A stretch of 64,000 bases of DNA, taken from NCBI GenBank assembly GCA_052400665.1, contig JBQTGK010000001.1. One strand, given 5' to 3'. A model generated the notes under the pieces. It was not told the origin of the DNA, ran no database searches, and worked only from the letters and a program-made list of their open reading frames with translations. The position numbers and the translations under genes were made by a program. Shown here one piece after another: positions 1 through 8,738 of this stretch (the stretch's first letter is position 1; the number at the start of each line of letters is the position of its first letter). Origin of the DNA: JBQTGK01 sp052400665. Its GTDB lineage: Bacteria > Bacteroidota > Bacteroidia > Bacteroidales > Marinifilaceae.

Positions 1-709
1 CTAATCCGTTAACAGTAGTATGAATTCCATGTACACCTGCAAGCACTGCCGAATACACATTTGCCAATGCCAAATCATAATCGTTATGAGCATGAAAATC
101 GAAATGCAAATTAGGATACCTTTCGCAGCAGGCATAACAAAAATCGAATGATTGAACTTGATTCATAACCCCTAAAGTATCGGGCAACATAAATCTTTTA
201 ATATTTTCCTTCTGCAATTCGTCTATTAAATACCAAACGTAATCACGAGAAGTCATCATACCATTGGACCAATCTTCTAAATAAAGATTTACCTCTATTC
301 CCAGACTATTCGCATAGGCAATAGCACTTTTAATATCCTTAACATGTTCTTCTTTCGATTTTTTTAGCTGTCCTTTCAAATGCTTTAAAGAACCTTTAGC
401 CAGTAAATTAACAATTTTAGCTCCACTCTCATAAATCCAATCGATAGATTCTTTTCCATCAATAAAACCCAAAACTTCTATTCTATCTAAACAGTTATTT
501 TCTTTGGCCCATTTGGTAATTCTACGCACTGCTTGAAATTCTCCCTCCGAAACTCTGGCAGAAGCAACCTCTATCCGATCAACTTTTAAGGATTGTAACA
601 TTAGTTTTGCAACCCCAAATTTTTCATCAGCATTAAAACTTACTCCGGACGTTTGCTCTCCATCCCGAAGAGTGGTATCCATTATTTCTAAGCTATGCAA
701 TTCGTTCAT
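1..709 (-). CDS. LeuA2: second alpha-isopropylmalate/citramalate synthase-like enzyme (3' end cut by window)
   Basis: I translated this from an ATG at 709-707; 236 codons are visible and the gene runs off the left edge. The N-terminus carries the HMGL-like TIM-barrel signature DTTLRDGEQ at residues 11-19 followed by SGVSFNADEK, and the visible end HTTVNGL matches the family motif that continues into GERAGN. This family condenses acetyl-CoA with a 2-oxo acid. It is clearly distinct from the LeuA encoded at 3015-4511, so the operon has two such synthases. The second may make isopropylmalate, or citramalate from pyruvate; the sequence does not decide. It is the last visible gene of the ilv-leu operon, 137 bp after leuD and separated from it by a terminator-like hairpin. 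In related genomes leuB commonly follows, which would lie outside this window. Confidence 0.85.
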   Translation of the reverse strand, partial: MNELHSLEIMDTTLRDGEQTSGVSFNADEKFGVAKLMLQSLKVDRIEVASARVSEGEFQAVRRITKWAKENNCLDRIEVLGFIDGKESIDWIYESGAKIVNLLAKGSLKHLKGQLKKSKEEHVKDIKSAIAYANSLGIEVNLYLEDWSNGMMTSRDYVWYLIDELQKENIKRFMLPDTLGVMNQVQSFDFCYACCERYPNLHFDFHAHNDYDLALANVYSAVLAGVHGIHTTVNGL

Positions 710-758
710 TTTTATTATTCGTTAATGAGTTTTGAATAAATGTTTTAAAGAGTAAGTG

Positions 759-800
759 AAAAAAATTTGCAAGTGAATACTTCTTCGAAGTATTCTGCAA
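759..800 (-). terminator. Terminator-like hairpin between leuD and leuA2
   Basis: On the minus strand an imperfect stem (TTGCA/TGCAA outside, GAATACTT/AAGTATTC inside) is followed by a run of seven T. It sits inside the operon, so it may act as a partial terminator that lowers expression of the distal genes. Confidence 0.5.
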
Positions 801-846
801 TTTTTCCGTTCCCTAATTTTACTTTAAGAATACCTTACTCCATCAT

Positions 847-1428
847 TCAATTCTTCTCAAATTGTACTATATTTTCTTTTTTATCTAAGAGATAATCGAT
901 ATCATCGAAACCATTCAATAAGCAATTCTTTTTATAAGGATTTATTTCAAATTCCTCTTTTTCACCATTCAAAGAAATGCTTTGTTCCTGAAGATCAATA
1001 ACAATTTTTTGATTGTTATCTTTCTCAACAGCTTGAAATATTTTATCAAGAAACTCAGCAGAAACAATTACAGGCAAAACCCCATTATTTAATGCATTAT
1101 TCTTAAAAATATCTGCAAAAAAGCTACTCACAACTACCTTAAATCCGTAATCGTGAACTGCCCATGCGGCATGCTCTCGTGATGATCCGCTACCAAAATT
1201 TTTTCCGGCAACAAGAATTTTACCTGAGTAATTAGGCTTATTTAAAACAAAATCTTCAACCGGACTTCCATCGGGAGCAAATCTCCAATCTCTAAAAAGG
1301 TTCTCTCCAAAACCTTCGCGGCTGGTTGCTTTTAGGAATCGTGCAGGTATAATCTGATCGGTATCTACATTTTCTACCGGAAGAGGTACATAAGATGATT
1401 CCAGTACAGTAAATTTATCTATTGGCAT
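847..1428 (-). CDS. leuD: 3-isopropylmalate dehydratase small subunit
   Basis: This is the small (swivel) subunit of isopropylmalate isomerase, which interconverts 2- and 3-isopropylmalate in leucine synthesis as a heterodimer with LeuC. The 193 residues carry the family hallmarks: NVDTDQIIPARFLK near residues 20-33, GKNFGSGSSREHAAWA near 76-91, and FFADIFKNNALNNGVLP near 103-119. The length is normal for the bacterial enzyme. It lies 69 bp downstream of leuC in the same direction. The identification is secure. Confidence 0.97.
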   Translation of the reverse strand: MPIDKFTVLESSYVPLPVENVDTDQIIPARFLKATSREGFGENLFRDWRFAPDGSPVEDFVLNKPNYSGKILVAGKNFGSGSSREHAAWAVHDYGFKVVVSSFFADIFKNNALNNGVLPVIVSAEFLDKIFQAVEKDNNQKIVIDLQEQSISLNGEKEEFEINPYKKNCLLNGFDDIDYLLDKKENIVQFEKN

Positions 1429-1497
1429 TTTTTTATATTTTGAGCGATTAGCTTACAGCTATCAGCCTTCAGCTAAAAACTATGTATAAATATTTTA

Positions 1498-2898
1498 TTA
1501 AAACAATTCTCTAGGATCTGTTATTACTCCTGTAATAGCTGCTGCAGCAGCCGTTAGCGGACTAGCCAGCATTGTTCTTGAACCCGGTCCTTGTCGGCCT
1601 TCAAAATTTCTATTTGAAGTAGAAACGCTATACTTTCCTGCCGGAATCTTATCATCGTTCATTGCTAAACATGCCGAACATCCTGGCTGACGCATTTTAA
1701 ATCCTGCTTCCTCTAAAATTTCTACCAATCCTTCTTTTTGGGCCTGTTTTTCAACTTGCTTCGATCCTGGAACAATCCAAGCTGTTACAGATTCTGCTTT
1801 TTGTTTTCCTTTTACAGCCGAAGCAAGAACACGAAGGTCTTCGATTCTTCCATTGGTACAACTGCCTACAAATACATAATCTACTTTTTTGCCCAATAAT
1901 TTATCGCCCAACTTGTAGCCCATGTAATCCAAAGATTTTTTGAATGTTGGCAATTCACTACTTTCAATATCTTCAGCTTTAGGAATGCTGCCCGAAATTG
2001 CTGTTCCCATTCCAGGATTGGTACCGTAAGTAAGCATTGGTTCAATATCCGAAGCCTTAAAAACATACTCTTTATCGAAGGTTGCACCCTCATCGGTTTT
2101 TAACTCCTTCCATTTGGCAACAGCTTTAGTCCACTCTTCGCCTTTAGGAGCAAATTCACGTCCTTCTACATAATCAAAAGTAGTTTGATCTGGAGCAATC
2201 ATTCCTCCACGAGCACCCATTTCGATACTCATATTACAAACTGTCATGCGTCCTTCCATGCTTAGACTACTAACTGCAGAACCTGCATACTCTACAAAAT
2301 ATCCGGTTGCACCGCCAGTTCCCAGCTGCGAAATCACGTAAAGTGTAAGATCTTTAGCTGTAACCCCTTTTTGCAATTTACCCTCAACAGTAATTCGCAT
2401 TTTTTTAGGTTTAGGCTGCAAAATACACTGAGTTGCCAATACCATTTCAACCTCTGAAGTACCAATACCGAAAGCTACAGCTCCAAAAGCACCATGCGTA
2501 GAAGTATGACTATCGCCACAAACCAAAGTCATTCCTGGTTGAGTATGTCCTAATTCGGGACCCACAACATGCACAATTCCATTGTATGGATGATTTAAAC
2601 CGTAAAGAGTAATATTATTATTTTCACAGTTTGCTGTTAATGTTTCAACCTGCTTTCTCGAAAGCTCGTCTTTAATTGTTAGATGTTGATTTTCGGTAGG
2701 AATATTATGATCTGGTGTTGCAATGGTTTTTTCAGGGCGAAACACTTTTAATCCTCTTGCTTCCAGTCCGGCAAAAGCCTGCGGACTTGTAACTTCGTGG
2801 ATTAAATGTTTGTCGATGTAAAATACGCTAGGACCTCCATCAATCTTCTCAACTACGTGAGCATCCCATACTTTATCAAATAGTGTTTTTGGTTCCAT
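1498..2898 (-). CDS. leuC: 3-isopropylmalate dehydratase large subunit
   Basis: This is the 466-residue catalytic large subunit of isopropylmalate isomerase, an aconitase-family enzyme with a 4Fe-4S cluster. The cluster ligands are visible in GSCTNGR (about residue 346) and PGCSACLAMN (about 406-415). HLTIKDELS and CGDSHTSTHGAFGA are further family signatures. The C-terminal SNRNFEGRQGPGSRTMLASP is typical. It works with LeuD, whose gene follows immediately. The full family length and all three cysteine ligands indicate a functional enzyme. Confidence 0.97.
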   Translation of the reverse strand: MEPKTLFDKVWDAHVVEKIDGGPSVFYIDKHLIHEVTSPQAFAGLEARGLKVFRPEKTIATPDHNIPTENQHLTIKDELSRKQVETLTANCENNNITLYGLNHPYNGIVHVVGPELGHTQPGMTLVCGDSHTSTHGAFGAVAFGIGTSEVEMVLATQCILQPKPKKMRITVEGKLQKGVTAKDLTLYVISQLGTGGATGYFVEYAGSAVSSLSMEGRMTVCNMSIEMGARGGMIAPDQTTFDYVEGREFAPKGEEWTKAVAKWKELKTDEGATFDKEYVFKASDIEPMLTYGTNPGMGTAISGSIPKAEDIESSELPTFKKSLDYMGYKLGDKLLGKKVDYVFVGSCTNGRIEDLRVLASAVKGKQKAESVTAWIVPGSKQVEKQAQKEGLVEILEEAGFKMRQPGCSACLAMNDDKIPAGKYSVSTSNRNFEGRQGPGSRTMLASPLTAAAAAITGVITDPRELF

Positions 2899-3014
2899 AT
2901 TTTTATTAAACTGTTAAGCTTGATATTCTCAGTTATGGTGAGCTTATCAATTATTCAATATTAATTTTAATGAGAGCTTCGTAAGTAATAAGCATCTCAT
3001 GAAATCGAAGATGA

Positions 3015-4511
3015 CTAATAAACAATCTTCGCAAGTGCATCAACCAAAGCTTCGACCGAGGCTGTAATTATATCTACATTCGCGCCAAAACCATAGGCTA
3101 CTTTTCCATTGTGCTCTACCTGAACATGAACTTTTCCAAGATCATTGCTACCGCGGGTTAGTGCCTGCACAAGGAATTCTCCCAATGTAAATTCCTGAGA
3201 TATCAGTTTTTTAACAGCAGTAAAACAAGCATCAATAGGTCCATTTCCTTCTGCTGTAGCAGCACAACTTTTCCCTTTAATTTTAAGGTGAACTGTTGCC
3301 ATTGGGATAGTTGATTTTCCCGAAACGACTTGCAATAATTCCAATTCAACTGATTTTTCAAGATCTTTAGTTTCTCCCATTAACTCTGAAAGATCTTTTT
3401 CTGTGATATTCTTTTTTTGATCAGCCATTACCAAAAATCTGCTGTAAGCATCATCCAATTGATCTTTTGATAACTCATAACCCATTTGGCTTAGGTGGTG
3501 ATTTAAAGCTGCTCTTCCACTTCTGGCTGTTAATACAATTGCAGATTCTTGAATTCCAACATCAGCAGGATCAATAATTTCGTAGTTTTCTCTATTCTTT
3601 AAAACTCCATCCTGATGAATACCGGAAGAATGAGCGAAAGCATTTCTACCTACAATTGCTTTATTTGGCTGAACTGGCATGTTCATTAATGAAGAAACCA
3701 ATCGGCTGGCACCAATAATTTCCTGCGACTTAATATTCGTTAAGAAAGGCAAATCGTGATGAGTTTTCACTGCCATAACTACCTCTTCGAGAGAAGTATT
3801 TCCGGCCCTTTCGCCAATACCATTAATGGTTACCTCAACTTGTCGAGCTCCATTAATAACCCCACTTAAGGAGTTTGCTGTTGCCATTCCTAAATCGTTA
3901 TGACAATGAGTTGATAAAACTGCCTTATGAACATTTGAAACGTTCTCCATCAAATACTTAATTTTAGCACCATACTCCGACGGCAAACAGTAACCTGTTG
4001 TATCCGGAATATTTATAACTGTAGCTCCTGCAGCAATAACAGCTTCCACAACTCTTGCCAAATATTCATTATCTGATCTTCCAGCATCTTCGGCATAAAA
4101 CTCCACATCTTCGACATAACGCTTGGCATATTTTACTGCACGAACAGCACGCTCAAGAATTTCATCGGGGTTAGAATTTAATTTCGATTTGATATGATAA
4201 GGTGAGGTTCCTATTCCTGTATGAATTCTTCCTCGTTTTGCAAATTTTAAAGCCTCGGCAGCAACATCAATATCTTTTTCAACAGCACGTGTAAGTGCAC
4301 AAATTGTAGGATTACTTACTGCTTTAGCTATTTCGACGACCGATTGAAAATCTCCCGGACTTGAAACAGGAAAACCCGCCTCAATAACGTCAACTCCAAG
4401 AGCTTCCAGAGTTTTGGCAACTTCAATTTTTTCAATTGTATTAAGCTGACATCCCGGGACTTGTTCACCATCTCTTAAAGTGGTATCGAAAATAAATAAT
4501 TTATCACTCAT
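3015..4511 (-). CDS. leuA: 2-isopropylmalate synthase
   Basis: This enzyme condenses acetyl-CoA with 2-oxoisovalerate, the first committed step of leucine synthesis. The 498 residues contain the TIM-barrel catalytic domain, with TTLRDGEQVPG at about residues 10-20 and the metal-binding STHCHNDLGMATANS and INGIGERAGN motifs. A linker and the C-terminal LeuA dimer/allosteric domain follow (about 370-498), which normally carries leucine feedback inhibition. The gene starts about 190 bp after a leucine/isoleucine-rich leader peptide and its terminator, so its transcription is likely attenuated by charged tRNA. It is followed by leuC. Confidence 0.96.
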   Translation of the reverse strand: MSDKLFIFDTTLRDGEQVPGCQLNTIEKIEVAKTLEALGVDVIEAGFPVSSPGDFQSVVEIAKAVSNPTICALTRAVEKDIDVAAEALKFAKRGRIHTGIGTSPYHIKSKLNSNPDEILERAVRAVKYAKRYVEDVEFYAEDAGRSDNEYLARVVEAVIAAGATVINIPDTTGYCLPSEYGAKIKYLMENVSNVHKAVLSTHCHNDLGMATANSLSGVINGARQVEVTINGIGERAGNTSLEEVVMAVKTHHDLPFLTNIKSQEIIGASRLVSSLMNMPVQPNKAIVGRNAFAHSSGIHQDGVLKNRENYEIIDPADVGIQESAIVLTARSGRAALNHHLSQMGYELSKDQLDDAYSRFLVMADQKKNITEKDLSELMGETKDLEKSVELELLQVVSGKSTIPMATVHLKIKGKSCAATAEGNGPIDACFTAVKKLISQEFTLGEFLVQALTRGSNDLGKVHVQVEHNGKVAYGFGANVDIITASVEALVDALAKIVY

Positions 4512-4640
4512 ATTTCGTGTTTTGTTACGTGATTGACTATTAGTTTTTGTTGAAACACTCCTTTTCTATTGAATAAAAGTATGTTTCGCCGATCATTATT
4601 TTATTTGTTCTATCAGACTTACTATTTTTCTGATCGGTAT

Positions 4641-4672
4641 AAAAAAAAAGTTCCTCCATTTTGGAAGAACTT
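4641..4672 (-). terminator. Attenuator terminator upstream of leuA
   Basis: On the minus strand AAGTTCTTCC and GGAGGAACTT pair around an AAAAT loop and are followed by nine T. It lies after the leader peptide and before leuA. The segment TCTTCC in its 5' arm is also complementary to GGAAGA (4712-4717) inside the leader gene, which gives an alternative antiterminator pairing. Confidence 0.85.
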
Positions 4673-4700
4673 AGTATTATGATCGTTTTCTATATTCAGA

Positions 4701-4784
4701 TTATAACACAGTCTTCCTTATTGATCCATCAAGAATGAGGTCAAGAATGAGAATAAAACTTATAATAATTGAGTTCGGATTCAT
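4701..4784 (-). CDS. leu leader peptide (27 aa) of an attenuator
   Basis: I found a short reading frame from ATG 4784-4782 to TAA 4703-4701. It encodes 27 residues beginning MNPNS, with residues 6-18 reading IIISFILILDLIL. Five Leu, seven Ile and one Val make up almost half of the peptide. The terminator at 4641-4672 follows within 30 nt, and leuA begins about 130 nt beyond that. The segment GGAAGA near the end of the frame can pair with the terminator's 5' arm. A ribosome stalled at the Ile/Leu run would leave that segment free and prevent termination. A ribosome reaching the stop codon would mask it. This is the classical layout of leader-peptide attenuation; the peptide itself has no other expected function. 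Confidence 0.82.
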   Translation of the reverse strand: MNPNSIIISFILILDLILDGSIRKTVL

Positions 4785-4835
4785 CTCGATTTTGTTAGCT
4801 GTGATTGTTTACTGAGGATTCTCTCAAATCCTTAA

Positions 4836-4843
4836 CAAACCTA
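4836..4843 (-). promoter_or_regulatory. Possible Bacteroidota -7 promoter element for the leu leader
   Basis: On the minus strand this reads TAGGTTTG, matching the phylum's TAnnTTTG -7 consensus. It lies about 50 nt upstream of the leader ATG. I do not see a clear -33 TTTG, so an internal leu promoter is only a possibility. Confidence 0.35.
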
Positions 4844-4849
4844 TAAACT

Positions 4850-5088
4850 TAAGTCTGTAGTGGAAAACAATAATTCATTCACAATTACGATATTCAAATG
4901 CTGTAGCAAATTACTTACACCCAATTATTTTATCGCAAAATCACTAATTAACAAACACTTAAAAACTTCACTCCTTTTAAAAAAATGGGATATTCAAGGC
5001 CTATCAGCGTATTAAAAAATGTGAATAGAGTGAATGAGTTCAGAATCTATTTTTAAAGGTTCCATTAACACATTCACTCAATTGCTAT
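4850..5088. other. AT-rich upstream part of the ilvC-leuA intergenic region
   Basis: The 577-bp gap between ilvC and leuA holds the leader peptide and attenuator in its leuA-proximal half. The remaining part next to ilvC shows no open frame or strong hairpin to me. It could hold an internal promoter. Confidence 0.4.
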
Positions 5089-6135
5089 TTAGTTGTTTTC
5101 CGGACGAAGCTTACGAACAGCAGTACCTGCCTGCCACATTTCGCTCTCACGAAGTTCTTTTAATTCTGCTTCTAATTTTACACGGTAATCTTCTTCGCTA
5201 TTTGAGTCGATAGAACGCTGTGCTTCATTTCCTGCGGCAACTTCGCTATACAATTTCTCAAAAACAGGTTTTGTGGCATCACGGAAAGGCTTCCACCAGT
5301 CTAGCGCACCACGCTGAGCTGTAGTAGATGTATTTGCGTACATCCAATCCATTCCATTTTCTGCTACTAATGGCATTAAACTTTGAGTTAACTCTTCTAC
5401 AGTCTCATTAAATGCCTCAGAAGGAGTATGTCCATTCGCGCGAAGCACTTCGTATTGAGCAGCAAAAATTCCCTGAATACATCCCATTAATGTTCCACGC
5501 TCACCTGTAAGGTCGGAATATACTTCTCTTTTAAATGTAGTTTCGAACAAGTAACCCGAACCCACACCAATACCTAAAGCTACCACTCTATCGAAAGCTT
5601 TTCCTGTAGCATCCTGAAAAATTGCATAAGAAGAATTCAGACCACGTCCTTCCAAAAACATTCTTCTTAAACTAGTTCCCGATCCTTTAGGAGCAACCAA
5701 AATTACATCAACATCGGCTGGAGGAACAATTCCTGTACGCTCTTTGTATGTGATTCCGAAGCCATGTGAAAAATATAATGCTTTACCTGGTTTCAAATAT
5801 TTCTTAACTGTTGGCCAAACTGCAATTTGTCCTGCGTCAGATAACAGGTACTGAATAATTGTAGCTCTGTCTAAAGCCTCTTCTATTTCGAAAAGAGTTT
5901 CTCCAGGAACCCATCCATCAGCAACAGCTTTATCCCAGGTTTTAGAATCTTTTCGCTGTCCAACAATTACATTAAAACCATTGTCTTTTAAATTTAAAGA
6001 TTGACCGGGTCCTTGAACTCCGTAACCAATTACTGCAATAGTCTCGTCTTTTAATACTTCGCGAGCTTTTTCCAATGGAAATTCTTCACGAGTTACTACT
6101 TGCTCTTCTACGCCGCCAAAATTAATTGTTGCCAT
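5089..6135 (-). CDS. ilvC: Ketol-acid reductoisomerase
   Basis: This NADPH- and Mg-dependent enzyme converts acetolactate (or acetohydroxybutyrate) to the dihydroxy acid in valine and isoleucine synthesis. The 348 residues show the Rossmann nucleotide-binding loop GYGVQGPGQSLN near residue 38, the KGSGTSLRRMF region near 150, and the metal-binding all-helical domain with DLTGERGTLMG near 208-218. The length is that of the short class I enzyme. It is preceded by ilvN and followed, after the leucine attenuator, by leuA. Confidence 0.96.
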   Translation of the reverse strand: MATINFGGVEEQVVTREEFPLEKAREVLKDETIAVIGYGVQGPGQSLNLKDNGFNVIVGQRKDSKTWDKAVADGWVPGETLFEIEEALDRATIIQYLLSDAGQIAVWPTVKKYLKPGKALYFSHGFGITYKERTGIVPPADVDVILVAPKGSGTSLRRMFLEGRGLNSSYAIFQDATGKAFDRVVALGIGVGSGYLFETTFKREVYSDLTGERGTLMGCIQGIFAAQYEVLRANGHTPSEAFNETVEELTQSLMPLVAENGMDWMYANTSTTAQRGALDWWKPFRDATKPVFEKLYSEVAAGNEAQRSIDSNSEEDYRVKLEAELKELRESEMWQAGTAVRKLRPENN

Positions 6136-6239
6136 TTTATTTCTTTTTAGATATTAGATTTGAGATATAAGATTTCAGATTAAAGAGGCGTGAAAAAGAG
6201 TTTCTCACATCACATTTCTCTTATCTCATATCTATTTTA

Positions 6240-6755
6240 TTAATTTGATAATTCTTTTAAATAACTAGTGAACTCTTTCTTCTGACAGGAAACTGCCACT
6301 CTACCCGAACGAGCAAACTGTAATACTCCGTATTGTTCCAGTTCATTAAAAAGCTCCTGATTTTCTGCCTTATAACCTACTTTTTCAATAACTAAAAAAT
6401 CGGGATTTACGGTTAATATTTTGGCATTCTGATTTCTCACCAAGGCTTCTAATTTTCCATTTAGCTTAGACGAATTGGCTATTTTAAACAAAGCAACTTC
6501 CTGATGTACTATCTCTTCCTCTTCGAAGTAAAGAGCTTTAAAAACACCTATAATTTTTTCAATTTGTCTAACTACATTTTCAATCAGATTTTCATCGATA
6601 AAAGCTACAATCGTATATCGTGATACCCCTTTTACTTCCGACTCGGAAACTGTCAAGCTTTCGATATTAATTTTTCTACGCGAAAAAACGATAGTTACCT
6701 CATTTAAAAGACCTATGTTGTTCTCAGAAAAAATCGTTATTGTATATTCTTTCAT
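6240..6755 (-). CDS. ilvN: Acetolactate synthase small (regulatory) subunit
   Basis: This is the ACT-domain regulatory subunit of acetohydroxyacid synthase, which usually confers valine feedback inhibition and activates IlvB. The N-terminal ACT domain is visible: YTITIFSENNIGLLNEVTIVFSRR, then NIESLTVSESEVKGVSRYTIVA. A less conserved C-terminal domain (about residues 80-171) follows. The size of 171 residues is normal. It lies about 100 bp after ilvB. The spacer between them is a low-complexity run of TAATTACT-like words. Confidence 0.93.
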   Translation of the reverse strand: MKEYTITIFSENNIGLLNEVTIVFSRRKINIESLTVSESEVKGVSRYTIVAFIDENLIENVVRQIEKIIGVFKALYFEEEEIVHQEVALFKIANSSKLNGKLEALVRNQNAKILTVNPDFLVIEKVGYKAENQELFNELEQYGVLQFARSGRVAVSCQKKEFTSYLKELSN

Positions 6756-6857
6756 TTTAATTTAGTATTTAGTAACCAGTATCACGTAAAAAGATGATTT
6801 ACAATCCATCTAATCACTTATTTATTATTAATTACTTATTCTTAATTACTAATTATT

Positions 6858-8594
6858 CTATTCAAGTCTCATTTCAGAAACTGCTGCTCCAGGTGCAATC
6901 ATAGGCAGAACATTACTTTCTGTTTCAACTACTACCTCTAAAAAATAGGCTCCCGGTGTTTCCAACATTTCTTTAATGGCTGCTTGTAAATCTTCTCGTT
7001 TACTCACCCTTTTTGCTGTTATTCCATATCCATCAACAATTTTCACAAAATCGGGATTGTCCATTTGTGTATATGAGAATCGCTGATCAAAAAACAAATC
7101 CTGCCATTGGCGAACCATTCCTAAGAAAGAATTGTTCAATACAATTGCTTTAACCGGAAGTTTATATTGTCTGATTACGGCCAACTCTTGTATTGTCATT
7201 TGAAATCCACCATCACCAGAAACCGAAACAACAGCCGAATCGGGTGCTCCTACTTGCGCACCAATTGCGGCAGGCAAACCAAATCCCATAGTTCCCAATC
7301 CTCCTGATGTAACAAGTGTATTTGGGTTTTTAAATTGATAATAGCGAGCACTTGTCATCTGATGCTGACCAACATCGGTACACAAAATAGCTTCTCCATT
7401 GGTTTCTTCGGATAAGGTGTTTATCACCTCTGCCATATTAATATTATCACTATTTGAGTGAATTTGATTTTCGATTACTTTATCAAATTCTAACTGATAA
7501 TAATCGGTAAAAGTCTTCATCCACTCTTTTCTATCACTTCCACTCACCAACTTATTTAATGAATTTAATGCTTGTTTTGCATCAGCCAATACTGGGATAT
7601 CAACAATTATATTTTTATTGTGCTCCGATCTATCAATATCGATATGAATAATTTTCGCCTGTTTTGCATATTTTGAAGTATCACCAGTAACACGATCATC
7701 GAAACGCATTCCTACAGCAATTAAAACATCACATTCGTTGGTATTCATATTAGGACCATAATTCCCATGCATTCCTAACATTCCTACATATAACGGATGA
7801 TTGGTTGGAAATGCCGATAAGCCCAGTAAAGTACAGGCAACTGGTGCCTGTGTTTTTTCTGCAAACTCAATTAGCTCTTTTTCTGCTCCGGATAACAAAA
7901 TACCCTGTCCGGCAAGGATTAATGGTTTTTTTGCAGTGTTTATTAATGAGGCCGCTTCTTCGATTTCGGACTGTTTAAGTTTAGGTATTGCCTGATAAGA
8001 ACGAATTCCTTCGCATTTTTTATAATTATATTCTGCTTTTGCAATCTGTGCATCCTTGGTAATATCAATTAATACTGGCCCCGGACGACCAGAACGGGCA
8101 ATATAAAAGGCTTTTGCCATTATTTCCCCAATTTCGTCGGCTTTAGTTATCTGGTAATTCCATTTGGTTACCGGCATTGAAAGTCCAACCATATTTGTTT
8201 CCTGAAAAGCATCGGTTCCTAATAAACCACTTGCTACCTGACCGGTAATAACTACCATAGGAGTAGAATCCAAATAGGCATCAGCTAAACCGGTAATCAC
8301 ATTGGTTGCTCCCGGGCCCGATGTGGTAAAACACACTCCAACCTTCTTGCTTATTCTGGCATAAGCCTGTGCACTATGCGTAGCTCCTTGTTCGTGGCGC
8401 GACATAAAATGCTTTAGCTCTTCCTGATAATCATATAAAGCATCGTATACAGGCATAATCGCTCCTCCAATGTATCCAAACATTGTATCAACACCCTCCT
8501 GAATCAAGCTTCGAACTAATATCTCCGCTCCTGATATATTTTCACCGGTACTCTTCATCCCTTTTATATTTTCGGTTTTTGCTGCTATTTCCAT
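6858..8594 (-). CDS. ilvB: Acetolactate synthase large (catalytic) subunit
   Basis: This thiamine-diphosphate enzyme makes acetolactate from two pyruvates, or acetohydroxybutyrate from pyruvate and 2-oxobutyrate. The 578 residues show the catalytic glutamate in SRHEQGATH (Glu about 68), FTTSGPGATNVITGLADAY, and the ThDP-Mg motif GDGGFQMTIQEL with the LNNSFLGMVRQWQ loop. The C-terminus has the PMIAPGAA motif characteristic of biosynthetic enzymes. It is the second structural gene of the operon and works with IlvN. Confidence 0.96.
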   Translation of the reverse strand: MEIAAKTENIKGMKSTGENISGAEILVRSLIQEGVDTMFGYIGGAIMPVYDALYDYQEELKHFMSRHEQGATHSAQAYARISKKVGVCFTTSGPGATNVITGLADAYLDSTPMVVITGQVASGLLGTDAFQETNMVGLSMPVTKWNYQITKADEIGEIMAKAFYIARSGRPGPVLIDITKDAQIAKAEYNYKKCEGIRSYQAIPKLKQSEIEEAASLINTAKKPLILAGQGILLSGAEKELIEFAEKTQAPVACTLLGLSAFPTNHPLYVGMLGMHGNYGPNMNTNECDVLIAVGMRFDDRVTGDTSKYAKQAKIIHIDIDRSEHNKNIIVDIPVLADAKQALNSLNKLVSGSDRKEWMKTFTDYYQLEFDKVIENQIHSNSDNINMAEVINTLSEETNGEAILCTDVGQHQMTSARYYQFKNPNTLVTSGGLGTMGFGLPAAIGAQVGAPDSAVVSVSGDGGFQMTIQELAVIRQYKLPVKAIVLNNSFLGMVRQWQDLFFDQRFSYTQMDNPDFVKIVDGYGITAKRVSKREDLQAAIKEMLETPGAYFLEVVVETESNVLPMIAPGAAVSEMRLE

Positions 8595-8738
8595 AGTGTT
8601 TGTTTTATAATATTATCAACACTAAAAAGTTTTTGATTAAATAAAAAACCCCTTTTTGTTCTATCGAACATCCCCTTTATAAAGGGAGAACATGATGTTT
8701 TATTTTTTCTTTTATTCTTTTCACCATTTCCTTTAAAC

